From the NCBI GenBank assembly GCA_013397695.1, contig VYZI01000012.1, positions 5,964,372 to 6,028,371 on the forward strand: DNA of 64,000 nucleotides, written 5' to 3'. The DNA comes from Centropus unirufus. Taxonomy: Eukaryota > Chordata > Aves > Cuculiformes > Centropidae. The notes beneath the pieces are model-generated. The model saw nothing but the letters and a program-made list of their open reading frames with translations. It was not told where the DNA came from and searched no databases. Both the position numbers and the translations under genes were made by a program. Position 1 is the stretch's first letter, and every line of letters begins with the position of its first letter. Of the stretch, positions 49,173-60,890 are shown one piece after another.

Positions 49173-52100
49173 TTAATGAAATTTAAAAAGGCAGTTATTA
49201 GTTATACATACACACAACTGATTCTGTACTTGTTAGTCATAAATATAGAACATTCAGAAGTACAAAATACACTTTATCCACAGCACAATTTCACATCAAT
49301 ATGAAGAGTTTAAACAGATAAGTAACCAAGTGCCTAACAATGACAGAAGCCCATTTTTTGAGTTGTTTTATTTTTCCTTTTATTCCTTCTTTTTTTTTCC
49401 CTTAAACACCATTAATCTACACAAAATAATCAGTGCCCACAGCCATCAGTTCCATGAAATGCACTCTGGTTTACAGTAAGAAAAGACTGACCTTTTAAAG
49501 ACAACTAGATGCCATCACCTTTTCTTCGCTCCATTAACAGAAACAAACCTAAGCCCACATTCTCCTCCTCTCACAGCCAACAACTGTGAAAAATGGGACT
49601 CTGGCAAAAATCACCTGAAGCCAAACTTGAGCACTGCCAGGAAAAGTGAAAATATCTAAACTAGAAATTAGTCCACTCGATACCTTGCAAACAAAGAGCA
49701 ACAGCAATGTGACACTGATAAGGCATTAATGACAAAATGGCTGTATTATTCTCGAAAAAAGAGTACACCTATGTATAAAAATATATGTCATAGCAATTGG
49801 GTAAATCCAACAATATTTAACACTGTGCCAAAAGTAATCGAGAGTTAAAAAGGCAGTACTGCAAGAAGTATTTACAGTTTCACACTGTACTCCAAAAGAA
49901 AAGAAAAAGCAACAAAGCTACAAATGGAACTATCTGGTTAAAGCATCACCGTAGGTACTGCAGTAGCACTTGTAACAAATAATGTGATGGAGTCCTTCCG
50001 GTTAAACAGGATTGCTTGCCTGAATAATGAAGGCAAATATTTTAGTACTGAAAATCTTCTCAGTCTACACGCCTGCTCATTGAAATAACTGACCTAGATC
50101 CCTACAATCTGCAGTTTCTTTCTCCATCAGTTTTAAAAACCAAAAGGTTCTGTTTCAAGATGCGCTGTGTTTGCAACACAGTTTGATCAGAAACCACAGC
50201 TTTATTTCCAACTTTAAAACTACAAAAGAAAGAAAAAAATCCACCACCTGTGAAATCCTGGAAACAGGCAGCCAAAAAGTGCCAGCAAAGCTACACCAAC
50301 GGCACGTAAAAAGAACACCAGCATTCCAAATGCACTTTATAATTTCAGCTATAGGATAAGTAAGTTGCTTTAGTAACCAAACACGTGACAAAAAAGTACA
50401 GCACAGCCAATGCTACGCAGCTTTTTTGGCCACAAGACTTCGAACGAGGCTGTTTCAGAGGAGCAAGCCACTGACACCACAGCAGCACACGGCGAGGGCA
50501 GCACACGATGCCCAGCAGCGGTAGCAAATGCTGAACGTGCTCCTTTGCTTGGCCAGAAGCACAAAGTTGCCAACCTTTTTTAGCTCAAGAAGCTCCCTCC
50601 TCGCTGGCTCAGGAATGGCAATGCAATGTCTCCCACATGGGCGTGGGAAAGCACTGCAAAGATGGGATGGCCAGGAAGGGGAGAAGAGGTAAAGAAGGAT
50701 GGAAATGCCAAGAAGAAAGGTTTGGGATGGCAGAACAGAAACGGGGGGCGGGGGAGGATGGGATGGATGATAATAGCTCACGGGGAAAAGCCAAACTTGG
50801 CACTATCTGGATTGCCCCTTAACAGCGTAGCCATCTCCTTTCCCAACCAGAAAGGCAGGAGTGGTCTACAAGAGGAGCAGCAGTCCATGCTCCGATGCCT
50901 CAGGCATACTGGCTTAAGGAAAATAATACTGCACTTAAAACACAGCAACAAAGAGAGATGTGCTTGAAATTCTGCTAACAGTGCACTTCTAACTGCACAA
51001 CCTAATTCTGTACACAAGAAGCCTCCTACAGCAGTATAAAAACCATGGCACACTGCGGAAGTTACCATTGCCGATGTCAGGAGAAAGAAAACTAATTTCA
51101 AAAACGTATTTCTAGATTTAATTCAGGAACAAAAGTAAATTATAAATATACTCAAAGCAGTTTGTTGGGTAAAATAAAACTAAGGAACAGCTTTTTTTAA
51201 ATTAATTTTTCACTTTATGGAGCAACATTTTTAAAAAAAATCAGAAGAACTGACTTTTGTCATGTCAAGTATCTTCTGTGCAGAGATACAAACTGCTCAT
51301 CCTCTGCTCTCTCCCCTGTAATCAGCCTCTTTCAAACGCGTGCCCTGCTGCACACGTGCTGACCACCTCAATCAGGCAGTGCTGCATTGAGGTGCCTTTT
51401 ACAGACATCAATGAATTTCCTACTGGGACAGCAGAGCTTTGCCTGTCTAATTCAATGAGCAGTCATTTATGCGGGCAGCACGGGTGGAAAGGGAGAAGGT
51501 TCCAGGAGAAGAAACATCCATGTATTTAAAAGAATAGTGCATAAGCACATGGCTTGCTCGCTTAAGAAGGTTATTTTCCCAATCTCTGGGAAAGAAGAGA
51601 TAGAAGTTTTTTGTTTGTTCTCGGTGTGGTTTTGGCAAGGGAAGTACAGACCAAGAGATCTGAGGCCTCTCCAGTGCTGCACCTACAGATATAAAAAAAT
51701 ATCCTAAAAAAAGAGTCCCTAGCCCTACTTGCACATAGGGTAAGAGATTGGTCCCAGATTTAGCAAGAGAAACAGTAGGAAGGACTCTTTCTAGATACTG
51801 AAAACAACATGCTCTTCCTGGAGAAGGCCAGGAAAGCCTGGTCAGATAGGAACACCACCATACAGATAAATGTTAAAGCTGCTTCTCTGGGCCATGCTTG
51901 CTACAGCCCAGTTGCTCATCACCATGAAACCCGCGTGGGCAGTGCTGGACAGGGACAGGACAGGGGCCTGCCTGCTTTTCAGAATATTATCCTGAGAAGA
52001 TGGACTTGTGGTGATGTGCATGGTGCCTCCCATCACAGGCACCCCAGAGTTCAAGAGGTGCTATGGGAAGGCAGACTGTAGCACTGTGAGGTCTAAGAAC

Positions 52101-53749
52101 TACTGTTGGATATTGCGATCTTCGAGACGGGGACTGTGCTCTGGCATTTGTCTTTCAAGGTCCATGATGGCAAAGGCTGAGGGAAGTTGCCCCCTTCCTC
52201 CTCAGGGAAGACTGGCTGCCACCATCCAACCTCAAAGGTTATGAACACCCTCCATGCGGGAACTCTGGGCTCCTTGTCCTTCATGATTCCTTCTCTTCCA
52301 TTCCAGAAGAAATGATATGGTTAAAAATGCTGACCATACAACCCAACCTCTGTAATTTGTCACGTACATGAAATACTGAATAAAACCCACCCCTCTGCCA
52401 CATTTTTGATGAAGACGTATGGTAGGTGACTCGCCCAAGAGGAAGGTGATTAACTTACCTCTGCAGACAAGCATATAGTGTTCAGAATAGTCAAGAGTCC
52501 CTAACATACTCGGTAAGCTGAAAATCCCATATTTAACAGAATAGGGTTAACAAGGTTCAACAGAAGTGAATGCTTGGGAATCCAAGCAAAAATTCAAGTT
52601 ATCACTGTGTATGCAGTGGACAGTAGTCCCATTGCTATCTATTACCAACTCGGTCTAAAAAAATTATACACTACAAAACCATCTTACTGCTTGCAGCAAA
52701 TGAGCTGAATGATTTCCTAATAATAGGCCACCACCTTGCACTGTTAAAATGTGAGGTTTCACAGTATAAAAAAGTACTTCACAGAAAGGAAATGCAGCTA
52801 ATATAGAAAATGCAGTCTTGATGTGTTTACAGTAATTTTTTAAGAGGCAATATTTTTGGGAAAGTAAGAACAATAGAAATTAAAGCAGCCACAGAGAAAT
52901 GGATAGAGTTATAGGCCTCAATTCAGTGCAAAAACAGACTAATAGCTTATGTAAGTAAATGTTTGTTCTGAATAGAAAACCACCTGAATCAAAAGTAAGA
53001 ACACCTATGTGAAGTGATGGAGACTCCCCACAGTATCTAAATCCTCCACATATACTCTCAACCTTTTCAGGACGCTCCAGAACAGACCCTTTGTAAAGGC
53101 AAAAGAAACCAGTAAAGGAAATCACTTCATACAGCACAAGATATACATAAAGTACCAAAATGTACACACATTCAAGTTTAAGTTAGAAAACGCAGAGCTG
53201 AATCTTCTGGTGAGAGAGGCCTACATTATGTTGCTTAATTTCACATTTGAAGTGACCTAAAACTACAAGAATCAAAGAAAAGAGAATATTGTGTCTGCTT
53301 CCAGAAACTTAAGCTTAACGCAAGGCATCGAAATTGAGCAGTAGGCACTGTAACAAGACATTACCTTACCTTTTCTCCCGTTAGTCTTTGTTACTTTGTT
53401 ATCTATTTAAAAATTACCATTCAAAGGAAATATTAGGTATCATTCACATTCAAATATTTAAGACTCAGAGATTTTTTTCTTTTTAAATTAAGCAAAGTTT
53501 TTCATCTCTGAGGTAGATGATAATAAAATAAAAAAAAGGAGCTGTCAATGAATGTTAACAAGTGCTGGAGCTCCTCTGTTGGCACTGATGCACCCCAAGG
53601 AGGAGAGAATGAGCCCTACACCACTATCTCAAACATGAGAAACGAGTCTTCTGATTTAGTAGTTTCTACAGAAATGCAACACAGAAAAAGCAGAGCCAAA
53701 ATTACACTTAAATGGCCTCGGAGAAGAACTCCCATTTCTGCTTCGCAAG

Positions 53750-53848
53750 CTACTCAGAAAATGGTGGAAACATGCCCAGGTCAGCAAAATCTTCAATGTT
53801 GTAATTGCCAGTACCCTGTGTCGGATCCCCCGGCATTGGCAGCATGTC
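53750..53848 (-). CDS. ARNT2: ARNT2 last coding exon
   Basis: Encodes the final 32 residues and the TAG stop. The first residues, DMLPMPGDPTQGTG, follow VFQ from the previous exon, and the protein ends DLGMFPPFSE, the conserved ARNT2 C terminus. The acceptor is TCATGCAG/GACATG. This acidic, hydrophobic tail is the end of the transactivation domain. The exon enters in phase 0, matching the preceding exon. It is probably exon 19 by comparison with the human gene, from memory. Confidence 0.95.
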   Translation of the reverse strand, partial: DMLPMPGDPTQGTGNYNIEDFADLGMFPPFSE

Positions 53849-56261
53849 CTGCATGATAAGGAAAAATCAAAGTCAAGTGTCACTTGCTGACATGTTATCC
53901 AGACACAAACTGTTTCCTGTTCATCTTCTCAGTGTAAAACCAGAGGAGGCCAAAGGTCGGATAAACAAGGTGAAACCCAGATCTGGGTGAAAAGGTTGGA
54001 TAAACAAGGTGAAACTCAGCAGCTGGGGCTATGGCTCATGTGCAGGAGCATTTCAGAACAGGAGGTGAGACTTGGACAGGGCAGAAGTTTTGGATTGCTC
54101 CTCTGAATAAGGCACATTTGAGGTGCCTCATACTCCTCTCCCAGGCTGAAACAACTCCCCATGGAATACACAGCTACATCTGGAGAGAAGCAACCACTCT
54201 TGTTTCACTGTATGGGAAGTATTCAACATCTCGCACATTCCTGTACCCTACAGAAAGGAGCTCTTGCTGTATAAGCATGGGTTTACAGTGTATTACTGTT
54301 CTTCATTCATCCTCTATGGAACACTTAAGACTGCACACCCACCCCAGCTAACAAGATGCCCAGGCAGACTTCATCCACGTACAAAGGCAGAGGAAATAGC
54401 AGGAACTTCTCAGAAGAAAAGGGATTTTGTGGTAATTGCTCCCACGTGTCTTGAGCCAAGTGAGGTCCCTGCAGGAGGCTTCAAAAAATACTCAACCTTT
54501 CCTCTCAGCTGGAGACTGAAGCCACAGGGGAAAGATATCCCTTGCTGAGAAAACCAGAGTTTATGCTTGCTTTTCCTCTCAGTTCTTACAATAATAAGCT
54601 CCTACTGCAAAGCCAAGTTTTGCCAGGGATGGCTCATTATCCTTACAATAAAGCAAAATCTAGAGAGCAAATAGAAAGCTCACAGGATCTGCTCTGTGAA
54701 GGAAGAACTACTGAGAGCTGCTGTGCACTGAGAGGCTTCCCCCAAATAATGACAGATTAAAACTCATCTGAGGTCTCTGTAGCATCCCTCTGGAATGTGG
54801 TGAAAGAGGCTGTGAACACAACTGGCAGCTGCTCAGCTGCCAGGGTCAGCCTTCATTTTCTGACCAAAACTTGCACTTATTTTATGTTTTCCCACATTCC
54901 TCCCTGGCCAAGGGGAAGTTGCAGCTGCCACCGCCTGTTTAAATTTCCATCTCTAAAGGCATTTCTGCTGCTGGGGCCTCTGAGTCAAGGTCTCTCCTGG
55001 TACAGACCTAGCAGGGTACTTCCCCTCTTGAGTTTGCCTCTCTCTGTACATTCAGGGCTGGCTTCAGGCACAAACAGTTGAAGCAACTTCTTGGAGGCCT
55101 TTGAACTGAGTTCATCCAAGTTTCTCATCTCATCCAGCCACAATCCTAATTTCCTCCAAATGCAGTCACCTCTGAGAGCTCTGCAGGTAAGCCCAGCTTT
55201 CCTTTGGCCCTCCTTATCCCTCATTTCGTAAGACATTTGCTGGGAGACAAGCAGGTGTTTCTTGGAGCGCTGTGGCTCTGTGGGCCATCAAACCATGCTG
55301 CCATCAGCTCCACTGCACTCTGAATATGCTTTTGGGTTAATGTACATGCAAAGTGATTAAACCTTGTTTACAGATTGATACGCAACAGATGAATGAGGTA
55401 AGAGCGTGCAAACAGGTAGTTAATCCATATGTAGCGATGTTATTTGTTCCTATGTGAAGGAGTAGTTTGTCCACACTGGAATATGTTCTGGCTATCGACT
55501 CTCTCACAGTGCTCCTGCAAGCAACTGAGCATGAGCCAGGTCTTACAGGAGAATTTACCTTCTAAAACATAATGAGTTGCCCTAATTCTAAACCTTGCTT
55601 GGGGCTTGAACTGTCTTCTGCATTTACCTCCGCTGTTTTGTTCCAAACTGTCTTCTTGATCTAATTTCAAAGCAAGGTGTACAAGGACAGAGACCTTATG
55701 AATTAACTTACAAATTTAAGTTAACTGTAGTGAAGGTCCAAGTAAGATTTGATATTAACCAAATAAGGTTATTGAAGAGGATTGTTTACCATTTTTCTGA
55801 TATCTGACTGGGTTTAATCTTAAAAAATTACTGGCTGCTATCTTCTACTCAGTATCAGACTGGTTTCCTGCTTGAACTATCAAAGAGAATTACACCGATG
55901 TCTAATTGGACTTGACTGGGATTTTAGAGGCCAACACCAGGAGATGACAGACACTCTTTTCGTAGCTATTTCACAGCTTCCACACAAAACACATAAGCCC
56001 TAAATACAGGGGGTAAAAAGAAGGGAAAAGGGGGCTTTAAATCAGCAAAGATGCTGTTCTTCAGCAGAAAACTAAACCACCTCATTTGTAGCTGATGTCG
56101 GCTAATAGCAGTGCAAACCCGCATCAGCCCAAACCCGTGACAGCACACAGCAAGACGCAACAGCTCCAAGCCCTGCCAGCATTCAGATCACTGATGGCCA
56201 CAGTTCTTCAACTCAGCTGCAAGGAGCTGTCAGGACTTTGGGCTTGCTGAACTCTCCTCAC
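53849..56261 (-). other. ARNT2: ARNT2 intron before the last exon
   Basis: Bounded by a CAG/GTGAGG donor at 56261 and a TGCAG acceptor at 53849. It contains the 29-bp tandem duplication at 53952-54019. No other exon or known repeat was recognised. Confidence 0.85.
53952..54019. repeat. 29-bp direct duplication, 39-bp period
   Basis: Two copies (53952-53980 and 53991-54019) share the core GGATAAACAAGGTGAAA and differ at two positions, separated by 10 bases. On the transcript strand each copy is pyrimidine-rich (TTTCACCTTGTTTATCC) and lies about 100-170 bases upstream of the last ARNT2 acceptor. Confidence 0.85.
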
Positions 56262-56398
56262 CTGGAAAACCTCGGTCTGACTGGGCTGCGGGTGCGAATG
56301 CTGGTCGCTGCTTTGTTGGTTGTGATGTTGGCTCTGCCACTGGGACCAGACTTCGGAAGGTCGCCCCTGGAACTGGCCACTGCTCTGGCCACCTTCAG
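56262..56398 (-). CDS. ARNT2: ARNT2 penultimate coding exon (Gln/Ser-rich)
   Basis: 137 bases; reads (A)EGGQSSGQFQGRPSEVWSQ, then a Gln/His/Ser-rich run, and ends QTEVFQ. This is the low-complexity part of the ARNT2 C-terminal activation region. The acceptor ATCCAG/CTGAAG is chosen because it restores the family residues AE after GF and keeps the phase with the previous exon. A second AG six bases downstream would give a two-residue-shorter form in the same frame. The donor is CAG/GTGAGG. Confidence 0.95.
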
Positions 56399-58512
56399 CT
56401 GGATGGGGGCAAAAAAGGTAGAAGTCAGAGTAGCTCCTTCAAAATGCCTGCCTGTATTTGAGGCCTCAACCATCAATCTCCACGTTTGCAAATGAGTCTT
56501 AGAAAAAAGGCCATGTGTGACACCCAGGCCCTGCAGGATAAAAGGCAAAGGGAGTCGCAGCCCTGATTGCAGAGTGGGGGCCCACCCCAGAGCAAAATTC
56601 ATCGCCACGGCTGCACAGACAGGGCAGGTGAACTGCTCACAGTAAAGCACGCAGTAAGAGCACAAGCCAGGCAGTGGCGAACAATTTTCAAGCATCCCCC
56701 ACCACAATATCTTAATTGCTAATAAGGAATATTTGCCATTTCACTTAAAAAACAAACTGCATCCTCTGAATGCTCTTTCACTCGTTCTCACAGAGCAGTG
56801 GGTGCACAGACAACTGCCTTGCTGTATTCAATGCAGACATCACTGTATTAAATGCAGAGTATTGTTTGCTGGACTGTCTTGTGCTCCATCATTACAGCTG
56901 CAAAATTATTTATTTAACACGCAGCTCATAGCAAATTATTCTACTGTTCAAATGGTGATGGTTTCTTAAAAGTCTGAGGCCATTTCAGTTTCACAGAGAG
57001 CAGCATGAACAGCAAGGTTTTATGGCAAATACACTGAAAATGATAATTGCAGGGAGATGGATTTCTTCTAAATAGACTATCAGAAAAAACCATGATGCTA
57101 CACCAGTTCATTAGGTCACCTTTTACCCATGCACTTTTCATGAGCAGTCACTTAAGTTCGATGCATTTTACACGTATTTCTACAGACTGGCCACAAAGGA
57201 TAAATTTTTTTGGATAATTTTAACACAAGGACAATTTTAATACAATAATTTAATACAATTTTAATACAATAATACAAGGTCACCTCTTTACCTGTCTTGT
57301 AAGCAGCTGACTCAGAAACCCTGCTGCCATTTTACGGAGCAAAACCAAAATTCATCTAATTTACCCTTTGAAAGAAAGTCACAAGTTTGTTTGGTTTTTT
57401 TTGTTTTTCCTTGGAACAATACATTGAAATTAACTCAGTGAGGCAAATGATGCTTCTTTTCAGCAAAATGAGCTGCTGCCAGCCGGAGGTTCAAAACATT
57501 CATCTCTGTGAAGGCTGCGTTATTAATAGCATCCAAACTGATGTAGGTCAGGAAATGTTTCTCATTAGGTTAAAGGGTTCTTGCCAAGTAGCTTAGGCCT
57601 GAAATGCAAGGCTCTCATAAACAAATGTACAAAGCCTGGTGGAAATGGAGGCATGAATAAGCTCAGTGGGAAGGGCTCCATTGCAATGCATTTTTTCTAG
57701 ACAACGCAGTGAGGGTCTGTGCTCTGTAAGGCTGATCTGCAACAGATACGCACAAATTTTATCCTCAAGGGATATGAGAACAACAACACACATTAGCACA
57801 CTGCTACCTATGCTCTTTGGAATTGCACATTGTTATCAGCCAGCAACATTTTTCATGGACTCCACGTGTGTACATCACTGACAGATCTTTACTTTGGAAT
57901 ATTATTCTGCTGGTGGAGTGCGGAACAGTTATAAAAGGGTCATGCTCTGGGTCATGATCTGAAAACCACTAAATTAACATGTAAAAGGAAAAGAAAACCA
58001 TTTCAAAACATGGCACCTACTCTGGTTGGTAGCAGTGTGGGTGCAAAAAAATCCCGTCTCCAGCCAAACTCCAAAAAGCCATCTCAGGGCAAGAGGACAC
58101 CAGTATGCAGTCAGGGAAGTTGAAAAATGAAAAGAATGTAAATTTGTGCCATTTAAGTGCTATCCTCGGAAGTGAAAAGAAATGAAACTTGCTGACCACA
58201 ATTTGGGAGGATGTGTACTAGTGATGTAAGCAACTTTTGAATCTTTCATGATCTCACTTACAGGAAAAGTAAAAAAAGCCCTCATACCACAAAACACCAC
58301 AATACTCTGAAGCGTGTTGCAAGTGGAGGAGATCAAGCATGGAGGAAACAGGTCACCTCGGTCCACTCTGTTCAGTGGGAGAATGCAAAATCCTTTCACT
58401 CCTGGGCTTCCCAACCAACCCGCCAAATCAGCAGCTTGATTTTTAATGAAGTTGGTGCTGGAAGACTTAATTTTTTGATGTGCATTTCTGTGTCATGTCA
58501 TTTAACACTTAC
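56399..58512 (-). other. ARNT2: ARNT2 intron
   Basis: Bounded by a TTTG/GTAAGT donor at 58512 and a CCAG acceptor at 56399. It holds a 19-bp tandem repeat at 57231-57273 and is otherwise unremarkable AT-rich intron. Confidence 0.85.
57231..57273. repeat. 19-bp direct tandem repeat in ARNT2 intron
   Basis: ACAATTTTAATACAATAAT occurs identically at 57231-57249 and 57255-57273, a 24-base period. It is flanked on both sides by ACAAGG, which suggests a local slippage or duplication event. Confidence 0.85.
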
Positions 58513-58678
58513 CAAACCCTGCGCTTCGGTTTGCTAAGCTAGAGTAGGCATTCCCACTCGGGGAAGAGGTGGCTGGGCTGGAAAGGGGGCTGTATGACGA
58601 TGGATCAGCTGGGTAGGTGTGGCTTGTTCCAATCCCAAAGGGAGATGACTGAGCCTTGCCAGACTGAGATGGAATTTG
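58513..58678 (-). CDS. ARNT2: ARNT2 coding exon (Ser/Pro-rich)
   Basis: 166 bases; begins QIPSQSGKAQSSPFGIG, continues with THS/YPADPSSYSPLSSP-type Ser/Pro-rich sequence and ends SSLANRSAGF. It is flanked by a CTCAG acceptor and a G/GTAAGT donor, and exits in phase 1 into the next exon. The Ser/Pro-rich composition is that of the ARNT2 activation domain. Human ARNT2 is nearly identical here as I remember it. Confidence 0.95.
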
Positions 58679-59309
58679 CTGAGGAATAAGGGAAGAAAGG
58701 GATGAGTTTTATTGCTGAGGAACAGTACAGCAGAGTCACTTTTTAACAATGTAGAGACTAAAGTTCTGCAGATGTGAGCAAGCACGTTATCCCTGTCTCA
58801 GCCATATTTCATTTCTGTCAAAGCCAACTTAATGCTGCACAGGGAACACAACAGACTTTAAACCAACACTGACAGCTCTCCTGTTGACTGACTTGCATGT
58901 CCTTAGTATCAGAGCTATTCGGAATAACATGATTCCCCTCACTTCTACTACAAGGCTTAATCTCAAACTGAAACGGTATAAAGAATTCACCTTTATTTGC
59001 CAGGTGTTTTGATTTTGCAGTGCAACAATAAAATCATGGTTATCTGAATGCCTTGTAGGATACCTGCAGTTCTCAGACAACCAGCGCCTCCAGTTTTTGG
59101 GGGGAAATGGCCAAAGAAATTTCAAAGTTAATGAGCTGCTTTCTCTCCCTGCCTAAGAAGCACAGGCAGCAAAGTTATTTTGCCTTGTAAAAGCCTTGGG
59201 AAGGGGCATGAATCATCAGCCCTAGAAGGATGGAAGAAAGAGCCTAAATTTGCTTTAACTGGGCAAATGAGTTCAAGGGTATTAAGAACCACCTTGCTGT
59301 CATTATCAT

Positions 59310-59500
59310 CTACATAATGGCTTAATCACAGGATCTCAAAGAGTGTTACACAAATGAGTAAACCCTGCAGACTGCTTAGACACATGTACAGCACGTACAC
59401 TGAGACTAAGGGCCGTGATGTGTCTCGCCCAAAGTCACGTGCTACAGCAAGGTATAATGCTATAGACAGAATCTGCTTATAAACCAGTTCCCCATCATGA
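59310..59500 (-). mobile_element. MIR-like SINE relic, inverted
   Basis: On the plus strand the order is ACACAAATGAGTAAACC, then ACTGAGACTAAGGGCC, CTCGCCCAAAGTCACGTGC, AGACAGAATCTGCTTATAAA and CCAGTTCCCC. This is the order of a reverse-complemented MIR/CORE-SINE, where ACTGAGGC, CTTGCCCAAGGTCAC and CAGAGC...GAACCCAG occur. Highly decayed, with approximate boundaries. Confidence 0.55.
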
Positions 59501-59929
59501 TCGCATCCAGCAGTTCCAAGAAAAACTCACTTCCTAACCAGTTCCACAAATAGAAATTAAAGGTGATTGCATCTCTGGGTATTTTTAATGATGTGCCCTG
59601 TTATTGGCAATCAATGCGCTTCAGTGAAGCTCTCCTCCTGGACAAATGCAGAGAAGCTGAAGGAGGAAAGGAGATCCCAACCAGCATAATAACAAGATGA
59701 AGATACAATTAAGTTTTCAGCTTGGTGCCAAACTAAGAAATCCTACATTTCTAAAGGTTTCCACCATGAAAGTGAGAGCGTGATATGTGACTTCAGCAAG
59801 GCTTAACTCTATTTTACTTTATTAATGATGGATGAATGAATTCCAGTTTCCCTACATTCGCATTACAAACTTTGTTAATTTGGACAGAATTGGACAGTAA
59901 GAGAGATGAGTAACTTTTTTTCATTAATT

Positions 59930-60230
59930 TTTTTGGCATCCTCCATTTCATTAAATAAAAAAGTCAATGCTATAACTGGATTTCATTAAACAGGTGTGAC
60001 AGAATAACCATGGCACACAGAGGGCTGGGCAGCATAACTGTGATTAATGTGGGAATAATTCAGTTACTGAAAGAATTATTCAGCGCCCTCCTCAACTTGC
60101 TATTCTACCCTACTGAACAATGGAAATTCAAGTGATTAAGAACAGCATTAATGATAAATCAAACATGATTATTTAACAGAGTTTCTTGTCATACCAAACA
60201 CGAGGCAATTTCTAGGCTAATATTGTTGAG
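59930..60230. promoter_or_regulatory. Possible intronic enhancer (AT-core cluster)
   Basis: A dense cluster of homeodomain-type cores (GATTAATG, GAATAATTC, GAATTATTC, CATTAATG), a SOX-like AACAATGG and an E-box CAGGTG. GAATAATTC at 60053-60061 and GAATTATTC at 60073-60081 form a perfect inverted pair with an 11-base spacer. The density resembles vertebrate conserved noncoding elements, but conservation cannot be tested here. Confidence 0.25.
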
Positions 60231-60751
60231 CATGGGGCATCTCAGAGGGATGTGTTGCTTCCACCTGCACAGGACACAATGCAAGCTACATTGGGCAGCA
60301 CTAAAAGAGGGGCAATGGGCTCTGTAGCCTCAACTCTGAATTCATGCCTAGGTTTGTATGTGCCCTTTTCTAATAACTTTGCTAACTGTGGATAACATCG
60401 CTGGGTGCAAGACAAAGAAAGATTTAATGCACAAGCCTAACATTTAATTCACCGCACACATAAAAATAAGTGCAGAACCAAGACCTTCCACTGGGATTTA
60501 TGTCAGTGTCACAACTGCCACTATTATGAACACTATTACAAACTAAATGCAGTCACACATAGGGCATCTATCTCAAATCATTATAAACATGCCAAGGAAC
60601 AGAAGCAGAGGAACTGATTTCTCTCCAACCACAAACGATAATAACAAAGTGCATTGAATCATGTTATAAATGGGGTTTACCAATTCTTTTGCAAAATGCA
60701 GAGAGACTGTAAATCTTACGACCACGACAATAAAACACCTGTAATCAATAC

Positions 60752-60890
60752 CTGTCCTGGAAATGGTGGGCGATTTCCTGTCCAGGCAACCTGACTCTGA
60801 TTTAGCTGGCGAGAGATCTGTGTCAGATTCTGGCCTGTCGATGAAGACGACTGGATGTCGTTCACACCAGGCACGTGTACCACAGATGAA
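60752..60890 (-). CDS. ARNT2: ARNT2 coding exon
   Basis: 139 bases; reads SSVVHVPGVNDIQSSSSTGQ, then NLTQISRQLNQSQVAWTG and NRPPFPGQ, unmistakably ARNT2. It starts after a CTCTAG acceptor at phase 2/3, completing a Ser codon with the previous exon, and ends in phase 0 at CAG/GTATTG. The segment precedes the Ser/Pro- and Gln-rich activation domain. Confidence 0.97.

Larger units (their letters stand above)
49110..53749 (-). other. ARNT2: Probable ARNT2 3' UTR
   Basis: The region after the ARNT2 stop codon has no further recognisable exon and ends near two AATAAA hexamers on the minus strand. A 3' UTR of about 4.6 kb would agree with the long 3' UTR of mammalian ARNT2 mRNAs (established knowledge). 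Other AATAAA hexamers inside the region, for example at about 50.2 kb and 49.37 kb, could give shorter forms. No splice or transcript evidence is available here, so the left end is an estimate. Confidence 0.5.
58679..60751 (-). other. ARNT2: ARNT2 intron with a MIR-like relic
   Basis: Bounded by a CAG/GTATTG donor at 60751 and a CTCAG acceptor at 58679. It contains an inverted MIR-like SINE near 59.4 kb and an AT-rich, homeodomain-motif-rich block near 60.0-60.2 kb. Confidence 0.85.
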
